A DNA stretch of 64,000 nucleotides. Origin: an uncultured Poribacteria bacterium. Its GTDB lineage: Bacteria > Poribacteria > WGA-4E > WGA-3G. A program made the position numbers and the translations under genes. The notes under the pieces were generated by a model. That model made no database searches. It saw only the letters and a program-made list of their open reading frames with translations, and was not told where the DNA came from. Shown here one piece after another: positions 43,325 to 52,826 of the stretch (its first letter is position 1; each line of letters starts with the position of its first letter). The stretch is from contig OX638316.1 in the NCBI GenBank assembly GCA_951812525.1, positions 3,032,506 to 3,096,505 on the forward strand. Direction: 5' to 3'.

Positions 43325-44191
43325 ATGAGAGACTATTATGAAATCCTCGGTGTAGACCGAGGTGCTACGCCAGAAGAAATTAAAAAAGCCTATCGCAAGC
43401 TTGCGGTCCAGTATCATCCAGATAAGAATCCGGGGGATAAAGTGGCGGAGGAGAAGTTCAAAGAGGCATCGAATGCGTATTCGGTACTCTCTGATCCCGA
43501 AAAGCGACGCGTCTATGATACACGCGGACATGCTGGCGTTGACGGTATGGGGTTTGAAGGCTACCGGACGATGGACGACATTTTCGCGAACCTGAATTTA
43601 GACGATATTTTTGGACGAGGGTTCGGGGGATTCGGTGGATTCGGCGATGCGTTCGGAGACGCGTTCGGACAGCGGCGCACGACTGCTCATACGCGTGGAC
43701 GTGACATTCGTATGAACATCAGTGTTCCCTTTTCAGATGCAGTGTTAGGCAGCAAGAAAGAAGTGAATGTCCAAGGGAAGCGTCTTACGCTTACAATTCC
43801 GCCAGGCATTCAGGATGGCAAGACGCTACGCATTCGCGGGCACGGAGAATCTCTGGGGATAGGCATTTCAGGGGATTTGCTGGTAACGGTTTCTGTGCAG
43901 CCGCATCCAACATTGACCCGTGATGGCTTAGATCTACTGACAGATGCTAAAATCTCTATGACAACGGCAGCATTGGGAGGTTCCGTTCGGGTGAAAACAT
44001 TAACGGACGATGTGGATTTGAAGATATCATCGGGTGCACAACCTGGCCAGCAACTCCGCTTGCGCGGACGAGGCGCGACAGATGCCTCCGGTAGAAAGGG
44101 CGATTTGCGAGTACGGTTGGTTGTGGAGATACCGAAATCGTTGTCTCGCAAGCAGCGGAATCTGCTGAAAGAACTTGATAAGACATTATGA
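43325..44191 (+). CDS. DnaJ-class co-chaperone, CbpA type
   Basis: 288 residues. J-domain at residues 1-66 with HPD at 31-33, which stimulates DnaK ATPase; then a Gly/Phe-rich segment ([17 protein letters not shown]) and the DnaJ C-terminal beta-domains with [20 protein letters not shown] and [15 protein letters not shown]. The four CxxCxGxG zinc-finger repeats of true DnaJ are absent, which makes it CbpA-like. It begins 37 bases after the kinase gene, without a clear ribosome site. Confidence 0.92.
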   Translation: MRDYYEILGVDRGATPEEIKKAYRKLAVQYHPDKNPGDKVAEEKFKEASNAYSVLSDPEKRRVYDTRGHAGVDGMGFEGYRTMDDIFANLNLDDIFGRGFGGFGGFGDAFGDAFGQRRTTAHTRGRDIRMNISVPFSDAVLGSKKEVNVQGKRLTLTIPPGIQDGKTLRIRGHGESLGIGISGDLLVTVSVQPHPTLTRDGLDLLTDAKISMTTAALGGSVRVKTLTDDVDLKISSGAQPGQQLRLRGRGATDASGRKGDLRVRLVVEIPKSLSRKQRNLLKELDKTL

Positions 44192-44215
44192 CCTACAAAC
44201 TCATGGAGTTTGACG

Positions 44216-44578
44216 ATGGAACTGGAAAATTATTTTGAATTTGTTCAAGAAGATGTCATCCGCATTAAAGGAAATCGAATTGCGATTGAGATTGTGTTAG
44301 AAGATTATCTGGAGGGTGCAAGTCCCGAAGAAATTCTACTACGCTATCCAACCTTAAATCTTGAAAAAATACACGCAACTATCCTCTACTACTTGGCGAA
44401 AAAAGAGGAGGTGGAGGTATATCTTGAGCGGGTGAGGCAACTTGACGAGGAAGCATGGGAGGAACAATTACGTAATCCTCCGCCTTACGTTGTGGCATTG
44501 CGGCGACGCTTGGCAAGGGCTTCCCAGAAATTACTTGAGGTGGAAGAAACGTCTACCAAATCGGCGGATGCCGTATGA
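44216..44578 (+). CDS. DUF433-type antitoxin
   Basis: 120 residues. The DUF433 core, KGNRIAIEIVLEDYLEGASP followed by EEILLRYPTLNLEKIHATI, forms a helical DNA-binding or partner-binding unit. These genes usually come directly before DUF5615 (PIN-like) toxins, as here, with an ATGA overlap of stop and start. Start chosen at 44216 with GGAG upstream; the TTG two codons earlier is the alternative. The longer C-terminal part (EEVEVYLERVRQLDEEAWEE) may be where the toxin binds. Confidence 0.78.
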   Translation: MELENYFEFVQEDVIRIKGNRIAIEIVLEDYLEGASPEEILLRYPTLNLEKIHATILYYLAKKEEVEVYLERVRQLDEEAWEEQLRNPPPYVVALRRRLARASQKLLEVEETSTKSADAV

Positions 44579-44934
44579 GACCTCGGTTTCTTCTTGACGA
44601 AAACGTAGATCGCGCGGTACAGAGGCAGCTTCACCGATTGAGTCCAGAGATAGGTGTAATGTTAGTAGGAGATGAGGATGCTCCAACACGAGGCACGTTG
44701 GATCCAGACATTTTGATGTGGATAGAACACAATGACTATATCTTGGTTACCAAAAACCGCCGGACGATGCCTAAGCACTTCAGCGAACATTTGGCTGCGG
44801 GTGGGCATGTGCCAGGGGTATTCTGCATTCGTAAATCTCTAACGATGGCAGAACTTATCAATGTGTTATATCTGATTTGGTACGCCTCCGATCCTGAAGA
44901 ATATCGCGATAGGCTGATGTTCATTCCGCTATAG
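44575..44934 (+). CDS. DUF5615 PIN-like toxin
   Basis: 119 residues. PIN-like fold: FLLDENVD with the first acidic residues (D8, E9), then DPDILMWIEHNDYILVTKNRR where other members have D-R/D, and LAAGGHVPGVFCIRKS. The second half of the active site looks partly changed (TKN where TxD is common), so activity is uncertain. Translationally coupled to the DUF433 gene by an ATGA overlap. Predicted RNase. Confidence 0.78.
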   Translation: MRPRFLLDENVDRAVQRQLHRLSPEIGVMLVGDEDAPTRGTLDPDILMWIEHNDYILVTKNRRTMPKHFSEHLAAGGHVPGVFCIRKSLTMAELINVLYLIWYASDPEEYRDRLMFIPL

Positions 44935-45111
44935 AGTCCAATAGTTTCGGGGACAGTAGGATTTTTTGAGGGGTACCTTTACTTTAGCGTGATAATAAAG
45001 TGACGCGGAATGTCTTTGGTATAAATTATTCCCCGCATAGTAAATCCTTGAGAATGATACGTAGGTTTAAACTTACCCAATTTTAGTTGTTATATAAAAT
45101 AAGGAGAAAGA

Positions 45112-46299
45112 ATGATCTCATTATCACAACGGAGTCAAAGTGTAACGCCATCGTCCACTTTGGCGATCACCGCGAAAATTAACGCGTTGATCGCTGATGG
45201 CGTAGATGTCGTCAAATTCGGTGCAGGTGAACCCGATTTTGACACGCCTGATTACATCAAAGATGCTGCAATTGCGGCACTCAACGCAGGTTTCACAAAA
45301 TACACCCCTGTTCCCGGTACTCCCGAACTCCGGGAGGCGATCACCGAGAAATTCAAACGGGATAATGGGTTGAGTTATAAACCCTCCGAAGTTATCGTCT
45401 CTTGCGGTGCTAAACACACAATCTATAACATCTTCCAAGCCATTTGCGATCCGGGTGACGAGGTAATCTTCGCTGCGCCGTATTGGGTAAGCTATCCAGA
45501 GCAGGTCAAGCTCGCAGGTGCGGTCCCAAGTGTCATTGAGACGACGCCCGCCCAGAATTTCTGCATGTCACCCGATCAGATCGAAGCCGCTATCACGCCA
45601 AAAACGAAGGCGATCCTCGTTAACAGTCCAAGTAACCCCACCGGAACCACCTACGACCTGGAGACACTCGAGGCAATCGCAGCGATTGCTGTTAAACACC
45701 AAATCTATCTTATCTCGGATGAAATTTATGAGGCGCTGCTCTACGATGGAGCGACACATCAGAGTCTGGCTTCGTTTAGCGAAGAGACGAAGGCGATTAC
45801 CTTTGTTGTCAATGGGATGTCTAAAGCCTACTCCATGACGGGGTGGCGGATTGGATATACCGCGGGACCCGAAGACGTTGTTTCGGCGATGTCTCGTATC
45901 CAATCCCACAGCACTTCTAATCCGACCTCGATTGCACAGAAAGCTGCTGTTGTGGCACTCAATGAACCGCAGGATGCTGTCGAAGAGATGCGGAAAGCGT
46001 TTGAACAACGCCGAGATGTCATCTGTCAGCGTTTTGATGAGATCGAGGGGGTCAGTTATGCCAGACCGCAGGGTGCGTTTTATATCTTCCCCGATTTCTC
46101 TGCACACTACAGTAGGACACTTGGCGGGAACAAAATCGCAAACTCGATGGATATGACCGATTACCTGCTCAATTCAGCGGGTGTTGGCGTTGTGCCGGGA
46201 GACGGTTTCGGTGCTGACAATCATCTGCGACTTTCCTTTGCCACTTCGTTAGAGGAGATTAATCGCGGATTGGATCGAATCAAAAAAGCATTAGCGTAA
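45112..46299 (+). CDS. aspC: Aspartate aminotransferase, class I PLP enzyme
   Basis: 395 residues. Transfers the amino group between aspartate and 2-oxoglutarate. FGAGEPDFDTP and YTPVPGTPELREAI are the start of the class; NSPSNPTGTTY, SDEIYEALLYDG and the PLP-binding K238 in NGMSKAYSMTGWRIGY are all present, and RLSFATSLEEI carries the substrate Arg. It is the subgroup I-gamma typical of bacteria outside the enterics; aspartate/prephenate double activity is possible. ATG at 45112 has AGGAGA upstream. Confidence 0.93.
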   Translation: MISLSQRSQSVTPSSTLAITAKINALIADGVDVVKFGAGEPDFDTPDYIKDAAIAALNAGFTKYTPVPGTPELREAITEKFKRDNGLSYKPSEVIVSCGAKHTIYNIFQAICDPGDEVIFAAPYWVSYPEQVKLAGAVPSVIETTPAQNFCMSPDQIEAAITPKTKAILVNSPSNPTGTTYDLETLEAIAAIAVKHQIYLISDEIYEALLYDGATHQSLASFSEETKAITFVVNGMSKAYSMTGWRIGYTAGPEDVVSAMSRIQSHSTSNPTSIAQKAAVVALNEPQDAVEEMRKAFEQRRDVICQRFDEIEGVSYARPQGAFYIFPDFSAHYSRTLGGNKIANSMDMTDYLLNSAGVGVVPGDGFGADNHLRLSFATSLEEINRGLDRIKKALA

Positions 46300-46404
46300 A
46301 GTTTTTCCGTGCGGCTTATAGCATTATTGACGTTGCACACCTTGCAGATGTGCCATCAGAAATTGACAGGTACGTCTTCTGAGGACTGAATAGGAGATAT
46401 AATC

Positions 46405-48135
46405 GTGGCACAACAGACTACGCCAAACCTTGTCTTTGTTATCACAGATGACCAAGGTTACGGAGATTTGGGATCTACCGGAAATCCCGTTATCAATACA
46501 CCGAATCTGGACGCGCTGGCGGCAGAAAGCGTACAACTGCAGAATCTACACGTGGGTCCCACCTGTTCCCCAACGCGTGCTGGTATAATGACGGGACACT
46601 ACTGCAACTCCACCGGTGTGTGGCACACGATCGGTGGGCGTTCGCTGCTCCGCAGCGATGAGGTCACGATGGCAGATATCTTCCGGCGCAACGGCTATAA
46701 AACGGGTATGTTCGGTAAATGGCACCTCGGCGACAACTATCCGTTCCGTCCACACGACAGGGGCTTTGATGAGGCACTCTATCACGGTGGCGGTGGTATC
46801 AGTCAAACGCCCGATTATTGGGGCAACGACTATTTTGATGACACCTATTTTCGCAACGGTTCCGAACAGCCCTTCGATGGTTACTGCACGGATGTCTGGT
46901 TTCAGGAAGCGATGGCGTTTATTGAGAGGCAGGTTGAAGGCAGCCAGAACAGTCCGTTTTTCTGCTATCTCTCGACAAACGCGCCTCACGGTCCCTTCCG
47001 TGTTCCCGATGCCTACAGTGAAGTATACCGAAGGAAGGGTGTGCAGGGAGAACGTGCGAATTTCTGGGGTATGGTAACCAATATCGACGACAATATGGCG
47101 CGGCTACGGCACCATCTCCGCGTCTTGGGGGTTGAGGAGAACACAATCCTTATTTTCATGACCGATAACGGCTCCGCAGCGGGATGCGATTTGGATGCAC
47201 AGCAGTTCGTCACAGCGGGTTACAACGCCGGAATGCGCGGTAGGAAAGGGTCGCCTTATGAAGGTGGGCATCGCGTGCCACTCTTTATGCATTGGCCCGG
47301 TGGTGGTTTCACCGAAAAACATGAGGTGCATGAACTCACTGCGAACATCGATCTACTTCCAACGCTGATTGACCTCTGTGATCTCGAAGTCTCCTCAAGT
47401 GCGAATTTCCACGGAACCAGTATCGCTCCGTTGCTGAAAAATGAAACGGATGCGTGGGAAGAACGGGTTATCGTCACCGATTCGCAGCGCGTTGAAAATC
47501 CGATCAAATGGAAAGACAGTGCGACGATGTCACAACGGTGGCGGCTCATCAACGGAACTGAACTTTACGATATACAAGCGGATCCGGGTCAACACCGTGA
47601 TGTTGCTGACGAGCATCCAGAAGTCGTCGCTGAGCTTCGCGAACATTATGAAGCGTGGTGGAAACTGGTTTCAGAGCGGTTTGATGAGGATTGCCCAATT
47701 GTAATCGGGACCCAGAATGAACCTGTAACGTGTATCACAACACACGATTGGCACGGGGAAGCACACGCATGGAGTCAGGGTATGATTCGGCGTGGAATGG
47801 AATGTAACGGGTATTGGGCGATTGAGGTACCTGAAGATGGAGCGTACAGTTTTGAGCTGCGGCGGTGGCCCCTCGCAGAGGATAGAGCCATAACGGACGG
47901 CATACCCGGTGAACACATCGATCTCTACAACGGTGGCAATGCGTTGGACTTAAAGCAGGCACAAATCCGGGTCGGGGATCAGTCTGCGACACAAGCGATT
48001 GCACCGGATGCGAAAGGCGTAACATTTACGTTCGATCTCACTGAGGGTCAAACGCGGATGCATACCGAGTTCGCCGACGAAACTGGCGAACTGTCAATCG
48101 GTGCGTATTACGTCTATGTGAAGCGGGTAATCTGA
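46405..48135 (+). CDS. Arylsulfatase-type sulfatase with extra C-terminal domain
   Basis: 576 residues. FVITDDQGYGDLG binds calcium, C54-S-P-T-R58 is the formylglycine signature and FGKWHLGDNYPF and FMTDNGSAAG are further active-site motifs. The start is GTG at 46405 with AGGAGA upstream; no signal peptide. The sulfatase fold ends near residue 430; the last 140 residues (GAYSFELRRWPLAEDRAI...) form an additional beta-rich domain often seen in planctomycete-type sulfatases. Likely acts on a sulfated sugar. It is about 60-70% of the way to resembling arylsulfatase A in motif content but the substrate is unknown. Confidence 0.9.
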   Translation: MAQQTTPNLVFVITDDQGYGDLGSTGNPVINTPNLDALAAESVQLQNLHVGPTCSPTRAGIMTGHYCNSTGVWHTIGGRSLLRSDEVTMADIFRRNGYKTGMFGKWHLGDNYPFRPHDRGFDEALYHGGGGISQTPDYWGNDYFDDTYFRNGSEQPFDGYCTDVWFQEAMAFIERQVEGSQNSPFFCYLSTNAPHGPFRVPDAYSEVYRRKGVQGERANFWGMVTNIDDNMARLRHHLRVLGVEENTILIFMTDNGSAAGCDLDAQQFVTAGYNAGMRGRKGSPYEGGHRVPLFMHWPGGGFTEKHEVHELTANIDLLPTLIDLCDLEVSSSANFHGTSIAPLLKNETDAWEERVIVTDSQRVENPIKWKDSATMSQRWRLINGTELYDIQADPGQHRDVADEHPEVVAELREHYEAWWKLVSERFDEDCPIVIGTQNEPVTCITTHDWHGEAHAWSQGMIRRGMECNGYWAIEVPEDGAYSFELRRWPLAEDRAITDGIPGEHIDLYNGGNALDLKQAQIRVGDQSATQAIAPDAKGVTFTFDLTEGQTRMHTEFADETGELSIGAYYVYVKRVI

Positions 48136-48148
48136 GATGGTGGAGGCA

Positions 48149-48634
48149 CTAATCGGTGGAAGAGGACGTTGTGCAGGAAAAGAGATGTTTTAGTTCATCC
48201 ATTGACACACCCAGGTTTTCTTGAAGCTCTGTCTGCGTTAATCCAAGTTGTTGGACACCGAGGCTCTCTTCAAAGTCTTCTTGTGCTAACCCAAAATAAT
48301 GGTAGCCCTCAACAACCATTTGCAGATACCATTTTGCGGGTGGTTCTGGATCTGCGTATGCTTGTTCCATCCTGTAAAACATGAAGTCGTCTTGGTAATA
48401 TTTGCCGTAGTAGTCTGGGTAGCCTTCGTAACCATCAAGTGCTTTCTCGTGGTCTTTTGTGATTTGCCAGAGTCCACCGTGAACTGAACATCCGTCCTCA
48501 GGAATAATATCGGCGTGATAGTTAAAAACGAGGCGGAAACCTTCGAGCCGAAACTTCTCTATACGAGTGATGCCGGGACATCGTTCTTGCATGTGGGAGA
48601 GGTTCATGTTGGAGCCGTAGGCGAAATATTTCAT
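48149..48634 (-). CDS. Gamma-glutamylcyclotransferase-like protein
   Basis: 161 residues. GGCT/AIG2 fold: the start YFAYGSNMN is the substrate-binding loop, LDGYEGYPDYYGKYY supplies the catalytic Glu, and VHGGLWQIT the core strand. Members cleave gamma-glutamyl peptides or related amines, forming 5-oxoproline. The start at 48634 places this motif at the N-terminus as usual. The C-terminal 40 residues (LGVQQLGLTQTELQENLGV) contain a short internal duplication of unknown meaning. Confidence 0.83.
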   Translation of the reverse strand: MKYFAYGSNMNLSHMQERCPGITRIEKFRLEGFRLVFNYHADIIPEDGCSVHGGLWQITKDHEKALDGYEGYPDYYGKYYQDDFMFYRMEQAYADPEPPAKWYLQMVVEGYHYFGLAQEDFEESLGVQQLGLTQTELQENLGVSMDELKHLFSCTTSSSTD

Positions 48635-48650
48635 CAATTCGTTCCGTTTG

Positions 48651-48690
48651 CAAAAAGGGGTCCCCACATAAGATAAACATGGGGACCTCA
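48651..48690 (-). terminator. Intrinsic terminator after the LamG gene
   Basis: On the minus strand, GGTCCCCA and TGGGGACC (48687-48680 and 48666-48659) pair perfectly around a 13-base loop, followed by CCTTTTTG. It lies between the LamG stop at 48697 and the cyclotransferase start. Confidence 0.75.
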
Positions 48691-48696
48691 AAATTG

Positions 48697-49443
48697 TTAC
48701 CGCGTCTTCAGTTTTCCCCAGAGGACAGGGAGTTTGTCCGATGGTTCCACAGCAAAAGCGGTATGATAGATGCCATCCTTCATGATGCCCTGAATTTCGT
48801 CTTCGGTGAGTGCATCGTTAAAGAGTCCTACCTCATCCATAATAACGGCGGAGAGGAAGCCGGTTCCTTTGTCAGTGGCGAGCCATGCGGTTTGATCTTG
48901 GTCTTGGAGTTGGAACTTCGGGACCTTTTGTGAAACTTTCTCTTCGCCATCAATATAGATACTACAGGTTTCTCCGCTGTAGACGTTGGCAACATGATAC
49001 CAAGTACCATCCTTGACGGTCACGCCGCTGGCGATATCCCAAGTATTCGTCCAGCTGCGGAGGAGATTTCCACCGTTTTTGTAAGGCACATAGCGGTTGT
49101 TGCTCTGATCCCATATAGAGAAATAGTTCTGCTGACCGCCGATGTCGGTAAACTGTAACCAGAGCGTGAAAGTCACCTTGTCTTCGATAATGCCTTTACC
49201 GAGTGGAATGGTGACAGTGCCACCTTTCTTGATTTCAAGGGCACCATCGAATTTGCCTTCTTCCCATTGACCTTGTGTAATCGCACCTTCACGTCCGTTT
49301 TCAGATGCGTCTTCAGCGACATCGCCCTTGCCTTCATCGAGTAGCCAAATACCAACGATTCTGTCTGAGTCAATCGCGGCGTGCGTGTAACTGATACTAA
49401 GACTAAGTACCAAGACAACGCAGAAAAATAATTTTGTTTCCAT
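48697..49443 (-). CDS. Secreted LamG-domain protein
   Basis: 248 residues. Signal peptide METKLFFCVVLVLSLSISYT with cleavage near THAAI, then a LamG domain: GIWLLDEGKGDVAEDASENG, GALEIKKGG, FTLWLQF, WYHVANVYSGETCSIYIDG and IMDEVGLFNDALTEDEIQ. The tail AVEPSDKLPVLWGKLKTR closely matches the end of the LamG protein at 14220. Start at 49443 chosen since it begins the signal peptide, with AAGGA eleven bases upstream. Ended by the terminator at 48651-48690. Probably binds surface carbohydrate. Confidence 0.85.
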   Translation of the reverse strand: METKLFFCVVLVLSLSISYTHAAIDSDRIVGIWLLDEGKGDVAEDASENGREGAITQGQWEEGKFDGALEIKKGGTVTIPLGKGIIEDKVTFTLWLQFTDIGGQQNYFSIWDQSNNRYVPYKNGGNLLRSWTNTWDIASGVTVKDGTWYHVANVYSGETCSIYIDGEEKVSQKVPKFQLQDQDQTAWLATDKGTGFLSAVIMDEVGLFNDALTEDEIQGIMKDGIYHTAFAVEPSDKLPVLWGKLKTR

Positions 49444-49592
49444 GGGTTTGCCGTCCTTTTGTATTGGGCAGGGAGTCGTAACCACGGATTCGCCCTGTTG
49501 GCGGAAATGTGATTACTGTGTACTTATGTTAGACTTGTCAAGCGCATTATAGGTTTAACCTGATTTCTGCTCGTCTGCGTGTCGGAATTAAT

Positions 49593-49621
49593 TTGACAAG
49601 GCGCGGGAAGTAGAGTATACT
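49593..49621 (+). promoter_or_regulatory. Promoter of tRNA-Leu(CAG)
   Basis: TTGACA at 49593-49598 and TATACT at 49616-49621 with a 17-base spacer. The tRNA begins at 49632, so the leader is only a few bases. Confidence 0.7.
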
Positions 49622-49631
49622 ATAATTGCTT

Positions 49632-49717
49632 GCCGGGATGCTGGAATTTGGTAGACAGGCTAGATTCAGGTTCTAGTGTGCATTTTGCGCGTAAGGGTTC
49701 GAGTCCCTTTCCCGGCA
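49632..49717 (+). tRNA. tRNA-Leu (anticodon CAG)
   Basis: Acceptor GCCGGGA pairs with TCCCGGC; anticodon stem CTAGA/TCTAG around TTCAGGT; a long variable arm; T-loop GGTTCGAGTCC. The 86-base length and long variable arm are typical of tRNA-Leu. Confidence 0.95.
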
Positions 49718-49775
49718 TCTGTAAGCAAAGACACTCAAAGCATGCGGGTCTGCTTTCCAAGCATATCTACATGCT

Positions 49776-50954
49776 TTATTCTTTTTTGAGGGTCTCTGGT
49801 ACCAGCCACAGGAAGATCCCGACCGCGAGATAGCCGATGCCACCCAATGCGAAGCCGGAATAACCCAAGCCGAACAAATCGGCGAGGTTACCCACGATGA
49901 CTGGTCCCGCCGAGCCACCGAAATCCCCCGTAAGCCGCCACAAGCCTAAGAATTCGCCTGTCCCATCGCGCGGCGCGAGGTCTGCTCCGAGCGTCATCAT
50001 AGTCCCTGAAGCGATACCGTTGCCCAACCGCATGAAAATTGCCGCGAGCAGCAACCCTGTGAATGTGCCTGTAAACGGCATCAGCACCATGCCAGTGGCA
50101 AAAATGCAAACCCCCGGTACTGTCGCATATCTGCGACCGAATCGATCCATCATGTAGCCAGCGATCGGGAACATTGACATATCTACCGCTGAGGAAATCA
50201 TAACCACTGATCGGACCTGCTGTGTTGTTAATCCAACGACTTCATCGGCATAGAGTGGAATTATGATATTGCAACCGCGGCGCAGCGTCTGTACACATAC
50301 CTGTCCCACTCCAGCAGTAGCGAGAAGTTGTGCATGTTGACGCGATATCTGGATCAGATGTTTGAGATACGGCAGCTTCTTATCGGTGGTTTGGTTTGTG
50401 GAGCGACGTGTTTCTGGAATAAAAAAGAGACAGAGGACAAAGTTCAATGCCACGATACCTGTAAAGATAAAGAAGGGGAGGCGGAGATTCACCCCAAGGA
50501 AGATTGAGCAGAATTGTCCGGCGAAGGTTCCCATCCGATTTACACCACCAAAGAGTGCAATTGCCCTTCCGCGATTTGCGATGGGAATGACATCTGTCAT
50601 ATATGCATGCCGAGCGAGCATCCACAACGCCATTCCGATACCAGCAAATAGTTGTGCTCCGATAAGTTGAAAAAAATGCGTCGCTGTGCCCATGCCAATA
50701 GTTGATATCCCAATCATCACCAGACCGAGCAACATTGACAGTTTACGACCGAGCCGTTCCACCAAGATACCCGCGGGGATATTTCCAAGGACACCGACAG
50801 CGAGGACAACCGTTGTCAAGGTATAGGATAACTCAAACGATTTAACGTAAATTGAGAGCGTTGGTGAAACGATGCCGCCACCTATCGCCAGCAAAAACGC
50901 TGGAATATAGATAGGGAGAATCAACGAGACTCGGCTGAATTTAGGGTTGTTCAA
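49776..50954 (-). CDS. MFS transporter
   Basis: 392 residues with about 12 membrane segments. The motif between segments 2 and 3, GILVERLGRKLSMLLG, is the MFS A-motif, repeated as MMDRFGRRYATVPG in the second half. Substrate unknown; the fold is like drug or sugar efflux pumps (DHA1 group). It follows the macro-domain gene after 29 bases on the minus strand and ends near the convergent tRNA-Leu. Confidence 0.88.
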   Translation of the reverse strand: MNNPKFSRVSLILPIYIPAFLLAIGGGIVSPTLSIYVKSFELSYTLTTVVLAVGVLGNIPAGILVERLGRKLSMLLGLVMIGISTIGMGTATHFFQLIGAQLFAGIGMALWMLARHAYMTDVIPIANRGRAIALFGGVNRMGTFAGQFCSIFLGVNLRLPFFIFTGIVALNFVLCLFFIPETRRSTNQTTDKKLPYLKHLIQISRQHAQLLATAGVGQVCVQTLRRGCNIIIPLYADEVVGLTTQQVRSVVMISSAVDMSMFPIAGYMMDRFGRRYATVPGVCIFATGMVLMPFTGTFTGLLLAAIFMRLGNGIASGTMMTLGADLAPRDGTGEFLGLWRLTGDFGGSAGPVIVGNLADLFGLGYSGFALGGIGYLAVGIFLWLVPETLKKE

Positions 50955-50983
50955 TTTTGGCTGGCTTTCAGCAGCACTGCTTT

Positions 50984-51550
50984 CTAATGTGTTGTTTCCG
51001 ATTTCGGGAAAACGGTAGACAAAGCGTCCATATAGTGCTTGTGTGTTGCCTCATCAAACAGGACAAACTGGATCTTCTTTGGTGCGATGTTACCCTCTTT
51101 GATGAAATCGTTTACTGCTGTCAGAGCAACGACTGCTGCTTTTTCTATTGGGTATCCGTAGATACCGGTGCTAATAGAAGGAAAAGCGATGCTCTGAATA
51201 CCGTTATCTGCAGCGAGTCGGAGGCTCTCTCGATAACAACTCGCAAGCAATTCTGGTTCACCTGAATTGCCGTCGTCCCACACCGGTCCGACAGTGTGGA
51301 TAACGTATTGCGCTTGGAGATTACCGCCTGGGGTGATGACTGCTTTACCCGTGGGACAGCCACCGTCACGCTTACGAATTTCCGCACAAGCTTGCTCAAT
51401 TGCGTCCCCACCGGCGCGGCGTATTGCTCCATCCACACCGCCTCCACCGATGAGTTGGCTGTTCGCTGCATTCACAATGGTGTCAACCTGTGCTTTTGTG
51501 ATGTCGCCTTGAGTGAGCGATACATCTGATTGTGGAGTTTCTGTTGCCAT
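50984..51550 (-). CDS. Macro-domain protein, O-acetyl-ADP-ribose deacetylase-like
   Basis: 188 residues. Binds ADP-ribose; related enzymes remove ADP-ribose or deacetylate O-acetyl-ADP-ribose. [27 protein letters not shown] is the binding loop with the conserved Asn and Asp; [14 protein letters not shown] and [17 protein letters not shown] are the second and third signature parts, matching the YmdB/MacroD type. ATG at 51550 has GGAGG upstream. Part of the minus-strand set DUF58-macro-MFS. Confidence 0.93.
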   Translation of the reverse strand: MATETPQSDVSLTQGDITKAQVDTIVNAANSQLIGGGGVDGAIRRAGGDAIEQACAEIRKRDGGCPTGKAVITPGGNLQAQYVIHTVGPVWDDGNSGEPELLASCYRESLRLAADNGIQSIAFPSISTGIYGYPIEKAAVVALTAVNDFIKEGNIAPKKIQFVLFDEATHKHYMDALSTVFPKSETTH

Positions 51551-51585
51551 TGGATCGCCTCCTTATTTTTTTTAGATAGAATTCG

Positions 51586-52485
51586 TTATCGGTTTCTATG
51601 AATCAAGCCAATTCTGTGTAACTCCTGTAAAACAAAGGGTTCTATAGGAGTATTATTTTTTAATTGAGCGTAACCAATACCTTGGTTGATGCAGAAGCGT
51701 TGCAAGTCGGCACAGAAAATTTGCTGTTGTGCTTGGTATTGCGTTAGGATTCCGGCATTAATTGTAATGGCTCTCGTTTCACCGGTTTCAGCGTCTTCGA
51801 CCAGCCAATCATCGCCTGTGGCGGCGTTTTCCATGTGTGTTTGTGGATCTATTTCTTCTTCGCTCACCAGATGTAGGGCTGTGATCAAGAAGCCGCGTCC
51901 TAAGAGTGATTTGAAGCCTGTTGTATAACTGTCTGGGTCCAAAAAATCCGAAAGGATGACAACCATTCCAGGGGACCTTTGATACATCGGGAGTTGCTTG
52001 AGGCACTCCGTCAATCGTGTGCGTCCATCTGCCGCAATTGCGGTGATTGCTTTTGTGAGTCGTGAGAATTGTGATTTGCTTGATGTAGGTGGCAGCGTTA
52101 CCGAGAGGCGTTCGGTGCAGGTGTAGACTGCGACACTATCGGCGTGTGCTAAAGCTATGTAACCGAGTGCCGCGGCAATCTGCTTGGCACATGTCAACTT
52201 AGTGGGGGTGCCGAATTCCATAGATCGGCTGCTGTCGAGGAGGAGCGCAAGCGGTAGATCTTCGTCAGTGTGATGGAGTTTGATAAAGGGTCTGCCTAAT
52301 CGTGCGTAAATGTTCCAATCGACATACCGTAGGTCGTCGCCAGGTTCATAAGCCCGATAATCGGCAAATTCCATACCTGTGCCACGGTTAAGACTTCGCC
52401 GTTCACCTCTGAATTTTCCTCGAAACGAGTATTTCGCGCCGATGTGGAAAGGGTCAAGTTGTTTCAGGAATTGTGGTGTAAGCAT
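51586..52485 (-). CDS. DUF58 (VWA-like) protein
   Basis: 299 residues. The DUF58 core is GTGMEFADYRAYEPGDDLRYVDWNIYARLGRPFIK, followed by a VWA-like fold with LLLDSSRSMEFGTP (MIDAS-like DxSxS) and VVILSDFLDP. These proteins usually work with a MoxR ATPase encoded next door; here moxR is at 37687. The full role is unsettled; metal-dependent protein assembly at the membrane is proposed. First gene of the minus-strand operon. Confidence 0.9.
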   Translation of the reverse strand: MLTPQFLKQLDPFHIGAKYSFRGKFRGERRSLNRGTGMEFADYRAYEPGDDLRYVDWNIYARLGRPFIKLHHTDEDLPLALLLDSSRSMEFGTPTKLTCAKQIAAALGYIALAHADSVAVYTCTERLSVTLPPTSSKSQFSRLTKAITAIAADGRTRLTECLKQLPMYQRSPGMVVILSDFLDPDSYTTGFKSLLGRGFLITALHLVSEEEIDPQTHMENAATGDDWLVEDAETGETRAITINAGILTQYQAQQQIFCADLQRFCINQGIGYAQLKNNTPIEPFVLQELHRIGLIHRNR

Positions 52486-52826
52486 TATTGGGAACAGGCT
52501 TTACAGTTGTGGGTATATATTATGTAGTATGTCAAAGTTACCGTTACAGTGTGGGCGAGATTAAGTGACCTCGTCATCAAGGAGAGGTTCGTTTTCGCGC
52601 CTTCGGTTCATTGAAAAGTCTATATATTTTGATGATTCACTATATTACCATGAGTCGTAGGAAAAGACAAGAATTTTTCGTATTTAACTTGACAGACTCA
52701 AAAAAATGGTGTATAATTTAAACACAGAAAAGGATGGTAGCGTGACTTGCAAGCACGTATTAAATCTGCAAATGCGGTCTTTAATTAGTGCTCTGTTGCT
52801 TGTAAGCATAAGCTATAGATGAATTT
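52486..52826. other. Leader region of the tRNA cluster
   Basis: Left part (52486-52680) shows nothing I can support. The right part has the promoter at 52689-52717 and an imperfect inverted repeat, CTTGCAAGCA (52746-52755) with TGCTTGTAAG (52797-52806), in the transcribed leader. Confidence 0.5.
52689..52717 (+). promoter_or_regulatory. Perfect consensus promoter of the tRNA cluster
   Basis: TTGACA at 52689-52694, 17-base spacer, TATAAT at 52712-52717. All twelve positions match consensus. Transcription would start near 52724, about 100 bases before tRNA-Pro. Confidence 0.8.

Noticed and set aside
44575-44934. Classical VapC toxin
   Set aside because: The acidic active-site pattern and the preceding DUF433 gene fit the DUF5615 group better than VapC/VapB.
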